A DNA stretch of 64,000 nt from Peronospora farinosa. Its lineage: Eukaryota; Oomycota; Peronosporomycetes; Peronosporales; Peronosporaceae. A model generated the notes under the pieces. The model made no database searches and was not told the DNA's origin. It saw only the letters and a list, made by a program, of their open reading frames with translations. The position numbers were made by a program, and so were the translations under genes. The DNA lies in assembly GCA_947646735.1 (NCBI GenBank), contig CANTFK010000285.1:62001-126000 (forward strand), written 5' to 3'. Below are positions 11,886 through 21,947 of this stretch, piece by piece. Every line of letters begins with the position of its first letter. Position 1 is the stretch's first letter.

Positions 11886-12950
11886 TGGATGTCGTCATCC
11901 AAGATGCCGGAAACACTGGACGGGAGTACCCCAAACTCGACCGTCGACACTTGATGCGGGAGCTCCTGCTCGGCCGCCGTAAACCCGCGTGGGAGCCCCT
12001 GCTCAACCACAGTATGCTCATGTGGGAACCTCGGTTCGACCACAGTGGGTGATGATAGGAACCTCGGTTCGACCATCATGCTCTCGCGTGGGGACTCCTG
12101 TCCGTCCACGTTGTACTCGTGTGGGAGCCCCTGCTCGACCACAATATGCCCATGTGGGAACCTCGGTTCGACCACAGTGAGTGATGATGGGAACCCCGGT
12201 TCGACCATCATGCTCTCGCGTGAGGACTTCTGTCCGTCCACGTCACACTCGCTGGCGAGCTCTTGCTCGTCGCCACAATGCCCTTGTGGGAGCCCCTGCT
12301 CGACTACAATAGGTGCAGATGGGAACCCCGGTTCAACCACTGCATTCACGTGCGGGAACCCCTGTTCAACCGCATTAATGACGCGCGGGAACCCCTGTTC
12401 GACCGCGTCGTCCTCGTCGTCCTCTTCGCTCTGTAGCGAGGAGTCACTGTCACTTGTGTCCCGAAGAACAGCACAAGCAGTGCAGAGAGGGCCATCGCTC
12501 GCTCTGTGCACCGCCAACGTCGTGGAATCGCGATCCACGACTGTGACGTTTGGCCAGTCACTTGGAGATACCAAGAGATGGGTAAACACTTCACTGACAT
12601 CGAACTTGCGTCGACGTCTCACTGATCTGGCTAACCAGTCGATCTGGGGCTTATAACGTGCCAACCATGGCATGCCCAGTATGCAATCGAATGCATAATT
12701 CATCGCGATCACCAAGAAATCATCATTACTGCGAAGCCATCAAACGTATATGGCAACGACACTTCGCGCCGCGATACGCGGTGTGGTTTCCCGTCAGCCA
12801 ACTTGACGACGACTTGGCCAGGTCCCTCACGGACCTGAATGCTGGGAGGCAGCATCGACAAACAAGATTCACGAAAGAAATTATTTGTTGCTCCTGAGTC
12901 CAGGAGTGCTCGCAGAGGTCGCCGGACGCCGGCGACATGTAAACTGACAA
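11786..12950 (-). pseudogene. Element A aspartic protease and repeat linker
   Basis: The protease active site LLDSGATNNFF lies near 12900 on the minus strand, followed by a beta-rich stretch and the conserved DCILGMPWL (frame 11786-12715). A frame change near 12715 separates the two halves. Downstream is a long low-complexity linker before RT. The protease would cleave Gag-Pol in the particle. Confidence 0.75.
11955..12410 (-). repeat. Protein-coding tandem repeats (VVEQGLP type) between protease and RT
   Basis: The linker frame contains about a dozen degenerate copies of a short motif (VEPGFP, VEQGLP, VEPRFP). They are organised into a higher-order unit of about 44 residues (132 bp) that begins SMMVEP and is present almost twice. 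On DNA the repeat reads as gggaacc(c/t)c(t/g)gttc variants. Copy B is truncated within this array at about 26600. Confidence 0.8.
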
Positions 12951-13076
12951 TAATCAGACGAGAATCACCACTCGTAGTGGTGGCATTTTACCGTGCGCGT
13001 AGCGCAGGAGGACTGGAAGGTTGGGCTGCCACCGGGGGACCCGGACCTCCGTTCCAACCAGTAGGGCGCCCTGCAC

Positions 13077-14123
13077 CTACTGGTCCCGACCATTTTTTGG
13101 ACGTGCGGCCGGTACAGCACCCTCATGATGGGCGTCCACTACTTGCACCGATAATGGGGCTGGCGCACGGCACTCTGCCGCGCGATGTCCTGGCTTGAGA
13201 CAACGAAAGCAAACCATTGGACGCCCGGTGCGAGCGTCACCTTTATGATGAAAGACACGTCGCCGGTCACCCGACGACTCAATAACGTCGATCTCCATAG
13301 GTTCTGGGCCAGAAGGCCGGGGAACGCTGACGACCGAGGGTTTGGCATAGGCCTTTGTGACCCTAAAGTCTTCACGGAGTGCGATGGCGAATGCCTCCTC
13401 CAATGTGGCAGGCTCGGCGCGCTCCAGCGAAAGGGGTCTGCCCCTCACGCATACCATCCACAAAGACATTCACCTGTGTGTACATGTCCATGGGGTGCGT
13501 GATAATACACGACTCCAGATGCCTAGCCATCTGTACGTAGTCGCGCATCGCCATTTTACCCTGTCGCATCGACAGGAATCTTGATCGCACCAGTTTCTCC
13601 TCTTGTGGTGGCTCGAAGGCAAGACGGAGATCGTCCTGGATGGTATCCAAGGTGGGAAATGCGTGCTCGTCCACAACGAGTTTACCAAGGGCCCACTCCT
13701 TGGCCTTCCCGGTGAGGCGGGAAAGAAGAAAGTTGACCTTCGCCTGTGGAGCCTCAAGAAGTCTCGAGGCGATGCGATATCAACTTCTCGGAACCACCGA
13801 TTCAGCGATAACCGGTCCTTACCTTCTCCAGAGTAGGAGGAGGTTTCCATCTTCATGGCCTCATTACGTGAAGGGCGCGAGGGAGTTAAGCCTCGCCGGT
13901 TGGATTCGGCGAGCTCGCGTGCCATAAACTCATGTATGGCGAGACGTTGCGCGTCAGGGGTCGCTGACCTCATCAGCGACGCGACGAATGCCTCTCCCGA
14001 TATCGCCGCGAGGCGATTAAGGGCATCCCACTCAACACCAGTAAGATGGGGGAAGGTCGCGTGCTCCAGAAATAAATCTGGAGCGTCAAAGTACGACGAT
14101 TCGCTCATCCCAAACTCGGGCAT
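13077..14123 (-). pseudogene. Element A Gag with zinc knuckle
   Basis: Three overlapping frames form Gag: 13470-14123 (N-terminus MPEFGMSESS...), 13372-13674 (capsid-like, [18 protein letters not shown]) and 13077-13469 (tail). The tail holds one CCHC zinc knuckle, CFRCLKPGHRAAEC, which would bind the RNA genome. Frame changes lie near 13760 and 13440. Gag would form the cytoplasmic virus-like particle. Copy 20464-21544 is a close relative. Confidence 0.85.
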
Positions 14124-14131
14124 AGGAAGGA

Positions 14132-14147
14132 CTATAAAGTGCTACCA
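14132..14147 (-). other. Candidate tRNA primer-binding site
   Basis: Two bases from the 5' LTR the minus strand reads TGGTAGCACTTTATAG. TGGTAGCA is complementary to a tRNA 3' end TGCTACCA, as in animal-type initiator tRNA-Met. The same sequence follows LTR3. The match beyond 8 nt is unverified. Confidence 0.5.
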
Positions 14148-14149
14148 GG

Positions 14150-14491
14150 TGTAACGGGGCTAGAACGTACCGTCACTAGCTTACACGTGCGCTTGAGGAA
14201 GACTCAAGCCCGAGTATTAGGTATTAAGTAAATTTAACTCTGATTTTTATTTTGGTTTTAATTCGTACTAATTACGAAGATTTTAGTCGTAATAAATACG
14301 ACAGTGTTCCCGCCTTTCGGGAACCACACAATTTCAGGTTGATTTATCATTGGTCCATATTGGGGACTTTAGGCCCAATAATAAACCAATAATAAATTAC
14401 CACGCTGTGCCCGCTATTCGGGCCCAGCACCTGCCTACATATGTAATTGTTTATTTGTGTTAATGCTATATGTGTAATGTAGCCCATTACA
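14150..14491 (-). repeat. LTR2 (5' LTR of element A)
   Basis: It is identical in my reading to 6982-7323 over 342 bp and lies next to the PBS and gag. As 5' LTR it should carry the promoter for the gag-pol transcript. Confidence 0.92.
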
Positions 14492-14814
14492 ACAAACGCT
14501 TAGTTGAGAAGGAAAAAAAAACTTTATTTAATATATTTAACTATTTAAAAAAATTAATTTTTTATAACCTATTTTAAAAAAATTAAAAAAAAAAAATTTA
14601 TTTGAAACTCCCCCCCCCCCTCCCTCATTGGTCAGCGCGTTTGTTGATATGATGGCCCATATCAACCAATGAGAAGGCATCTCCGACTTCAAGGAGATCT
14701 AGGAACAATATTATAAGAAATGGTAATATTGTCAAAATATTATTAGTTATAATAATATTATTATTGACACTTCATATAAGTGTCAAAATTATGTAACGGG
14801 CTCACCCCGTTACA
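14492..14814 (-). repeat. 3' LTR remnant of element C, homopolymer-smoothed
   Basis: It ends CCCCGTTACA at 14814, directly before a polypurine-type tract, as a 3' LTR should in a minus-strand element. Its first 150 bp align with 6822-6955, but many mixed positions have become A, T or C runs. The left end is cut by LTR2. Confidence 0.6.
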
Positions 14815-14828
14815 TCACCCCCCCCCTC
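14815..14828 (-). other. Polypurine tract of element C
   Basis: The minus strand carries a G-rich purine run directly abutting the LTR end at 14814, matching the position of the element A tract. Confidence 0.5.
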
Positions 14829-14856
14829 AACCAACAGTCACATTAGTGACTGTTAA

Positions 14857-16407
14857 GTGACTATGGGAAAGGAGAACTTGTTGAATTTTCTTTCATTTAA
14901 CAATTACGCTATGACAAAGTCAATGCGCGTCGCTCCTAAGGCAGCCAAGAGCTCGGCTACACGCCTGTGTGAAGCCGCTACTGAGGCTTCACAGCCTCAG
15001 CCAGCAGACACTAATGTGTCTGCTGGAAGTCAACATCAGCCTGCAACGCCTGTTGCAGGTTCACGTAGCGCTTCGCCACGCGAAGATGTTGACCCAGAGT
15101 TAGTCGTTGACTACTTTGGTGAGTCGGATGACGCATCCGACTCAAAGCCACGTGTCACTCCCGGGCTCTCCCCCGGGTGATACCTCGTTGTCTAATGCTA
15201 CGAAGAGGGATCGTGGTACATTGAGTGAATCCATGTACCGTGAAATGTTCGGGTCGTCTGATGAATCAGACGACTCGCCAAACGAGTCGAAGGATAGTGA
15301 CTCGGGTGGGGACCGTAAGGGTGATGTCAGTGCTTCTACTGACATCAATTCTCATAGTGTCGGTACTTCTGTTGACACTAATGCTCGTGGTGTCGGATCG
15401 GGTTTATTGTTTGCGAATTGGTTGGCGTGAGGCCGACGCGTTCCTCCAATCTTGGAACGTGTTCAGCACCAACGTTTTAAAACGTTGAAAAAGAGGCTTG
15501 GTTTCAACGACTTTTTGCTAGCCGCAATAAGTTTGAGAAACGAAGTACTTCCGGTGCATGCTATCGTTTGCACCGGTTATCTAGAGAGACAGGCCTGTTA
15601 TGCCTCTCTTGGGGCGACCCATGCCCGGGGTGCCTGAGCACCTCGTCAAGAGCGCCTACGGAGGCGTACCTCCTTACTGAGCCTTGGCGGAAAGCTCGCA
15701 TCTCTTTGAGATGCCCGAAGGTGTTGCTACTATGCAATCCCTCCCCGAGCGCGCCGGGTGCTCGTTTTCCGATGGTCCTTCTTACACCATCGGGTGCCCC
15801 TTGTCGTACTGTTCGACAAGGCCGGGAACGTCGGCCATCAGTTGGGCCCGAGGTTCCCAGCTATCCGCCGAAGGTGGATAGCCACGCCACCGGACGAGAT
15901 AACTCATCCGACGTCCCTTCATCTCGCGGTGACTTAGCAAGCGTTCCACGAGAAAGCGTTTCCCACCATGAGAGTCCACCAGCGGATGCGGTGGTGGAGG
16001 GAAAACCCTGTCCGATTCTTCCATCAGACTTGTCTGCTGAGTTAGACGGGTTTGCCTGTGTAACTCGTGAGCTACGTTGTGATGTTATTCACGAGCGGTA
16101 TAAGTGTCACCGCTTAAAGGACAATATGCTACATATTGGGCTTGAGTACGAGAAGTCTCGGGCAAACAATGCTGTCGCACTATTGGAGAATGAACGGCGG
16201 CTTCATTCTCTAAGTAACGAGCTGGCGACAGCTCGTCAGGAGATCGTCCAGTATCATGGGACGATCTCATCTCTACACGACCAGGTATCGAATCTGGTTC
16301 GTGACAACAAGAATCTGAAGGGGATTCTTGAGAGTAATGGCTATCTTCGTCGTTCGAAGAAGCCGCGTACTGAACGTACGGACGAAGACGTCCCACGTAA
16401 AACGTAG
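14857..16407 (+). pseudogene. Opposite-strand ORF of element C: acidic Ser-rich region plus coiled coil
   Basis: Plus-strand frames start 43 nt inside the LTR: 14857-15180 and 15107-15430 (acidic, Ser/Asp-rich), 15452-15637, and 15568-16407. The first two join across a C-rich run near 15170; the second and third share a frame broken by one TGA at 15428. The last frame (279 codons) ends in a strong coiled coil (about residues 160-257, for example LENERRLHSLSNELATARQ) and a basic tail (RRSKKPRTER). Its stop at 16405-16407 lies opposite the HPTFYVGRL motif of the integrase. No family is recognised. The layout matches element A. Confidence 0.5.
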
Positions 16408-16498
16408 GATGCGTACGCATCCTGCGTGGCAACTCGATCGTGTATGCGTTGCCTAGGCGGCGCAATACACGAAACGGGCCGATGTACTTGGGCAACAA
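15782..16498 (-). pseudogene. Element C integrase C-terminus and chromodomain
   Basis: The frame 16085-16498 has LPKYIGPFRVLRRLGNAYTIELP and HPTFYVGRLRPY, then a Ser/Asp/His-rich linker. The frame 15782-16024 is a well-preserved chromodomain (FLVERLL, YLVRWRGYPPSADSWEP) with its aromatic residues intact. The two frames are separated by a short frame change in the linker. Confidence 0.8.
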
Positions 16499-16680
16499 TT
16501 TTAATGCTGCCCACGTTAGTCACTACGTGTGTAGGTAGGTTTACTGTTGACAGTAAAACTAAATCGCCTTCAATAAATGTCTGAGCATTTGCCCTCCTAT
16601 TATTGTCTGCGTTTCATTTTTGCTTATCCACCGCTTCCGCGATGGAATCTCGCACGAAACGGACTAGTCAGCAGGAAATC

Positions 16681-17446
16681 CTAAGCTGGCTCGTTGCTTT
16701 TGGCTGCATTGCATTGTGAATGCACTGCAGAAATATCGGTTACTAATTCAGCGAGAACAATACTGTTCTCACTTGTGATACCTCGAACGATGCTGACATC
16801 TTCAGCATTGTTATCAGTAAGAGCGTCATCGCTCTTACTTTCTTCCTCTTCACCGAAGTCGAATGGTACGACTTCGGTTACTTTCGCGTCGACCATAACG
16901 TCGTCGCGTGATGAGCAAGAGCCAGATTGGTTCTCGCTCGAGCAAATCCCCCCCCCTTAAATTTGAGTTACCCTCTACTAAGGTGGGGACACGTGGATGG
17001 CGAAGGCCATTCACGTAGAACGGTGTTTGCGTCGAGGAGGCATGCACGGAGTTGTTGATGGCGAATTCGACCATCGACAAGAACTCACTCCAACTCGTAA
17101 ACGAGTGGACGTACCCTCGAAGGATCTCTTCGAGGACGCGATTAGCGCATTCAGTCTGACCATCAGTTTCTGGATGGTCAGAAGTAGACATTGTGAGCCG
17201 TGTTCCAAGTGTTTGGAACACGGAACGCCAAAACTCAGCCGTGAACCGGGGGTCCCTATCAGACACAAGTTCACGGGGTAAACCGTGCAATTGAAAGATT
17301 GTATTGATAAACACTCGAGCACAGCTCTCTGCTGTGATCGACTCAGGTACAGCAACAAGATGTACCATCTTGCTGAACCTGTCTACAAACACAAGAGTAC
17401 CATTATTCCCGTGAGCGTCTTTGGGAAGCCCAAAGACGAAGTCCAT
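16681..17446 (-). pseudogene. Element C integrase catalytic core
   Basis: The frame 16850-17446 retains all three catalytic residues: Asp in SMDFVFGL (just at its start), Asp in VSDRDPRF and Glu in DGQTECANR. After LRHPRVPTLVEGN the frame is lost at a G9 run (16948-16956). The acidic continuation is in the frame 16681-16896. A TAG separates this core from the zinc-finger frame upstream, where Trp is expected. Confidence 0.82.
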
Positions 17447-17458
17447 TGAGACGGACTC

Positions 17459-18547
17459 CTAGCACTCGGATGGAACTGGTAGAGGCAGTGAAGGTGAACG
17501 CAGTGAAGGACTAGGCTTCACTCGTTGACACACCTCGCAAGCACGCACGTACTTGCGCACAGACTTATACTGGCGTGGCCAGTAAAAGTCGCGACTGACC
17601 GTGAGGTAGGTCTTCTCACGGCCGCGATGCCCACTTATTGGCGCATCGTGACATTCAAACATGATCCGTAACCTGAGATCATGTTGTGGCGGTACAACGA
17701 CACGAAGCGTGTCATTGTTGATGGCTGTATAGTACAGTAAGCCGTTCCGTTGGGTGTATCGATCGAGAAAAGATTGATACATGGCAGACAAGCGCTTCTT
17801 AGCTTGCGTGGAGGAGGTACTCCATCAGGCGTACAAGATCATTATCTTGTGCGCATGCCCTTCTAATGTCGTCGAGTAAGCTCGACAACAAGACGCTGGT
17901 ACTCAGCGTGGCGACAGTGGTGTTTACATCACTGTCGGATTGCACAGTCGGCTCTAAGTCAGACCGACGTGAAAGAGCATCGGCGACGACGTTAAGTCGT
18001 CCCGGCTTATACTCCACGGAGAAGTTGTACTCCGCGAAGAACGACAACCATCTCGCCATTCGTTGCGAGAGGTGTGGACTATTTACAGCCGTGCGTAGTG
18101 ACGCATGGTCTGTATATACAATGAACGGTCTATCTCCTAAGAGATAGACGCAAACTTTGCCAGAGCATATTTCATGGCAAGGAGTTCCTTGTCATGCACC
18201 GGGTAGTTGCGCTCAGTTGGTTGCAGCTGACGCGATTGATAACAGACGACACGCTCTGCGCCGTCTGTATCATATTGCATCAGTGCGCAGCCGATTGCAA
18301 AATCACTGGCGTCACAGACCACTTCAAATGGTCTGTCTTGATCGGCAATCGCCAATACTGGCGATTGCATCAAGATTTGCTTCATACGTTCAAAGGAACG
18401 CTGACAATCAGCGTTCCAGTTCCACTTTACATTTTTCTTGAGTAAACAAGAAAGATGTACTGTCATTTCGGCGTAATTGCGCGAGTACTTGTGCAAGTAC
18501 GCCGCTAGCCCAAGGAACTTCCTTAGTCCCTTGACATCGACTGGCAC
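17459..18547 (-). pseudogene. Element C RNase H and integrase zinc-finger region
   Basis: The frame 18137-18547 includes LRKFLGLAAYLHKY and the RNase H start FEVVCDASDFAIG. The frame 17799-18059 has MARWLSFFAEYNFSVEYKPG. The frame 17459-17791 has the HHCC finger (CHDAPISGHRGREKT, CEVCQRVKPSPS). Each piece is in a different frame or separated by a stop. Confidence 0.8.
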
Positions 18548-18558
18548 TGGTCAGTCGG

Positions 18559-19344
18559 TTATCGCCTTGATCTTTTCTGGATCAGGGCGTACGCCGTTCT
18601 TTCCGACGATGCACCCAAGAAGTGGTATTTCGCTAGCTGCGAATATTCACTTCTTGAGGTTGGCGTACAACTTATGCTCGCGCATAAGTGTAAGAACCTT
18701 ACGGACGTGGAGTCTATGGACTTCCACGTCTGTTTTCCCGTCCATAGCTGACTATGGACGAACACATCATCGAAGTAACTCGGTGCGAATTCGCGCACCG
18801 GTCTCAATAGATGTGAAACACATCTATTGAATGTGGCTGGTGTATTACTAAGCCCTTGCGGCATCATCAACTATTAACAGAGCATACCACTGGGAGTGTT
18901 CACTGCTGTGTACGGGATGTCCCGTTCACGCATTAGGATCTGATAGAAACCATCCATCAGATCCATGGACGAAAAGATGGTTCTCTTAAACATACCATCT
19001 ATATTTACGTCCTTTCTCGGTATCGGCGTTTGCGCCGGTATCGTTGCAGCGTTCAACTTGTTGAACGCGTGTACCATCCGCAACCCTTTTGTGGCCTTTC
19101 GCACACAGAAGGTCAGCGAGTTGTGAGGTGAAGTTGACTCCCTCACATGGCCCGCTGCTAGGCGATCGGCAAAGAACTTGTCGATCGCCTCGACCTGTTC
19201 CCGAGGCAGTGGCCACTGCTTCATGACACAATATTTTGTACCTGGAACAAGGTCGATCTCGTGTCGAGTACCTTTATTTTTAGGCAACTCGCACGGAACG
19301 GATTCAGGGAATACATCCTTAAATTCGACCAAATCCTTGTACAA
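18559..19344 (-). pseudogene. Element C reverse transcriptase
   Basis: The frame 18874-19344 has FKDVFPESVPCELP, KQWPLPREQVEAID and the motif A region FSSMDLMDGFYQI. The frame 18559-18870 has PATFNRCVSHLLRPVREF and the active-site YFDD. Between them the expected WEW is replaced by Cys and two stops. The fragment 19366-19551 upstream is a degraded pre-RT region. Confidence 0.8.
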
Positions 19345-19560
19345 AGGATTTAACTACAGTGACTTTCAGGATTGCAATGGGTATCGCTCAGTCCAAGTCT
19401 TTTCATCAAGGACACTTTCGTCCATTGATGAGCTGCTGAGAACCCGTTCGTTCTCGGTAAAAACTGTTGCTGACCGAATGTCAGTCATGTACTTGTCCTC
19501 TGCGACGAGCACACATATCTGCTTGGGTTCGCCACTACGCAGATTGCGCAAGAACCGTTT

Positions 19561-20103
19561 AGGTTGAGCGTAGGCAACTGAGTTATCTTCGAATTAAATT
19601 TGGAGGCGCGATCAGATCAAGCGTACAAGCGCCTACGTTTGATCCGTCATTAACCAAGACGTTCAACGTCTCGGTAACTTTCTAGGGACGTATTCTCTCA
19701 GGCTCGATTAAACTTGTTCCATCGACTTCCTTGAGCTGTGGCAATTAATAATATTTATACTTTTACAACCCCTGTAGCGGGTTCTGAGTGTCTTGACACT
19801 TACTTGACACCTCAGCCCAATATCCTGTGGTTCAGCTTGCGTATTTTAAGCCGTCTAACACCTGCTGACGTCGGGGGGGGGGCCAAAGGGTATCTCGCAC
19901 GGAAGAAGTGAGGTGACGGAGAAGCTTGAAAGGGGCGCTTAGAGCTGCCACGTAATATGCAAATTCAAGTGTGTTTATTTATCTTATACTTTGTTACAAT
20001 TGTTTTTGCCTAGCCTCAACCACGGTGTCACGTGTCGTCTCTTGGAGGAGGGATGTTGTGAAATTTATGAACCAAACGGACTCGAAGATCGTCATCAGCA
20101 GGG
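19561..20103. other. Junction between element C and a plus-strand gypsy fragment
   Basis: There is no supported gene. A run of about 9 G lies near 19875. The element C coding signal fades before it and the plus-strand gag fragment begins after it, so it probably contains a recombination breakpoint. Confidence 0.4.
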
Positions 20104-20382
20104 ATGACGACACGCGGGGAATCAAAGACGTCCAATTTTTACGTTGTCAAGCGCGTAACGCTTGATGTTGTCGCGTGTTGGTTGGAAAGTTTCATGATAC
20201 AATACGTAGGGTATGGTATATCTATGGGAAGACAATATTACCATGCAAGGAAACAATCGAATGAAACGCCATTGGAGTATCTATATCGGCTAAATGTGGC
20301 AGCGATCAGAGCAAAAATTTCAATTCGAGAAGGAACGCCATCCACCAGACGTGAACATGTGGAACATTTATTAAGACGTTAA
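20104..20382 (+). pseudogene. Gag fragment of a third gypsy family
   Basis: A 92-codon frame contains a capsid-like stretch (QYYHARKQSNETPLEYLYRL, then ...RREHVEHLL) typical of oomycete gypsy Gag proteins. It is on the plus strand, opposite to the flanking elements, and has neither zinc knuckle nor pol. It is a relic. Confidence 0.55.
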
Positions 20383-20463
20383 ATGTGAGGAGAAGTGCCA
20401 GGAGAATTGAAGCCCCTGAGAATATCACAATAAAAAGAAATTGAATGCAGGCCTCGCAAGGTG

Positions 20464-21544
20464 TCAAGGTTCAAACGCCCTAAACCTACTGGTCCCGACC
20501 ATTTTTGGACGTGTGGCCGGTACAGCACCCTTATGATGGGCATCCACTACTTGCACCGATATTGGCGCTGGCGCACGGCACTCTGCCGCGCGATGTCCTG
20601 GCTTGCGACAACGAAAGCAAACCGTTTGACGCCCGGTGCGAGCGTCACCCTTATGAAAAATGACACGTCGTCGGTCACCCGACGACTCAATCACGTCGAT
20701 CTCCCTAGGTTCTGGACCAGAAGGCCGGGGAACGGTGACGACCGAGGGTTTGGCATAGGCCTTTGCGACCCCAAAGACCTCACGGAGTGCAATAGTAAAT
20801 GCCTCCTCCAATGTGACAGGCTTCGTGCGCTCGAGCGATAAGAGGGTCTGTTCTTCACGCAAACCATTCACAAAGACATTCACTTGCGTGTATATTCCAT
20901 GGGGTGCGTGATAATACACTACGCCAGATGCCTTGCCATCTGCACGTAGTCGCGCATCGCCATTTTACCCTGTCGCATCGACAGGAACCTTGATCGCGCC
21001 AGTTTCTCCTCTTGCGGTGGCTCGAAAGCAAGAAGAAGATCATCCTGAATGGTATCTAGGGTGGTATCCAGGGTGGGGGACGCGTGCTCGTCCACAACGA
21101 GATTACCAAAGGCCCACTCCTTGGCCTTCCCGGTGAGGCGGGAAAGAAGAAAGTTGACCTTCGCCAGAGACGCCTCAAGAAGTCTCGAGGCGATGCGATA
21201 TCAACTTCTCGGAACCACCGATTCAGCGACAACCGGTCCTTACCTTCTCCAGAGTAGGAGGAGGTTTCCATCTTCATGGCCTCATTACGTGAAGGTCGCG
21301 AGGGAGTTAAGCCTCGCCGGTTGGATTCGGCGAGCTCGCGTGCCATAAACTCATGTATGGCGAGACGTTGCGCGTCAGGGGTCGCTGACCTCATCAGCGA
21401 CGCGACGAATGCCTCTCCCGATATCGCCGCGAGGCGATTAAGGGCATCCCACTCAACACCAGTAAGATGGGGGAAGGTCGCGTGCTCCAGAAATAAATCT
21501 GGAGCGTCAAAGTACGACGATTCGCTCATCCCAAACTCGGGCAT
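20464..21544 (-). pseudogene. Gag of element B (A family)
   Basis: Frames 21056-21544, 20855-21043 and 20464-20919 match the element A Gag almost throughout, including the CCHC knuckle CFRCRKPGHRAAEC. It has the same kind of frame changes and a short duplication (ggtatc...gtggtatcc) near 21050-21075. It is cut off just after the knuckle at 20461. Confidence 0.82.
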
Positions 21545-21552
21545 AGGAAGGA

Positions 21553-21568
21553 CTATAAAGTGCTACCA
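21553..21568 (-). other. Candidate primer-binding site next to LTR3
   Basis: The sequence and the two-base spacing are the same as beside LTR2, which shows that LTR3 acted as a 5' LTR for the gag at its left. Confidence 0.5.
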
Positions 21569-21570
21569 GG

Positions 21571-21911
21571 TGTAACGGGGCTAGAACGTACCGTCACTAG
21601 CTTACACGTGCGCTTGAGGAAGACTCAAGCCCGAGTATTAGGTATTAAGTAAATTTAACTCTGATTTTTATTTTGGTTTTAATTCGTACTAATTACAAAG
21701 ATTTTGGTCGTAATAAATACGACAGTGTTCCCGCCTTTCGGGAACCACACAATTTCAGGTTGATTTATCATTGGTCCATATTGGGACTTTTAAGCCCAAT
21801 AATAAACCAATAATAAATTGTCACGCTATGCCCGCTATTCGGGCACAGCACCTGTCTACAAATGTAATTTTTTTATTTGTTAATGTTGTATGTGTAATGT
21901 GACCCATTACA
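21571..21911 (-). repeat. LTR3, shared single LTR of element B
   Basis: This is a 341-bp LTR with the same TGTAACGGGG and CCCATTACA ends as LTR1 and LTR2. Its left half is nearly identical to them and its right half has about 15 differences, which suggests a recombinant LTR. Confidence 0.9.
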
Positions 21912-21947
21912 CCATCCCCTTTCCTACGCAGCACTTACCAACCGTGA

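Larger units (their letters stand above)
6982..14491 (-). mobile_element. Element A: Ty3/gypsy chromovirus, LTR to LTR
   Basis: Two LTRs that read identical (342 bp each, TG...CA ends) enclose 6826 bp. On the minus strand the order is PBS, gag, protease, RT, RNase H, integrase, chromodomain, polypurine tract. This order and the chromodomain place it among Ty3/gypsy chromoviruses. Identical LTRs imply recent insertion or gene conversion. Against autonomy, gag-pol is split by several frame changes, the integrase has an Asp-to-Asn change in its catalytic triad, and the chromodomain has a small deletion. The flanking bases (tcatt on the left, acaaa on the right) are not a target-site duplication, so the ends were probably reshuffled by recombination. 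Confidence 0.9.
14492..19560 (-). mobile_element. Element C: second Ty3/gypsy chromovirus family, 5'-truncated
   Basis: Minus-strand fragments in order are RT (19344-18559), RNase H (18547-17799), HHCC finger (17791-17459), integrase core (17446-16850), integrase C-terminus and chromodomain (16498-15782), then polypurine tract and 3' LTR. Gag, protease and 5' LTR are absent. It is related to A in every domain but clearly divergent, so it is a separate family. Stops replace Trp or Glu codons in several conserved motifs. Confidence 0.85.

Noticed and set aside
13855..14154. Plus-strand frame opposite Gag (also at 21276-21575)
   Set aside because: Unlike the 3'-end ORFs it has no counterpart in element C and no coiled coil; the two copies are identical because the DNA is.
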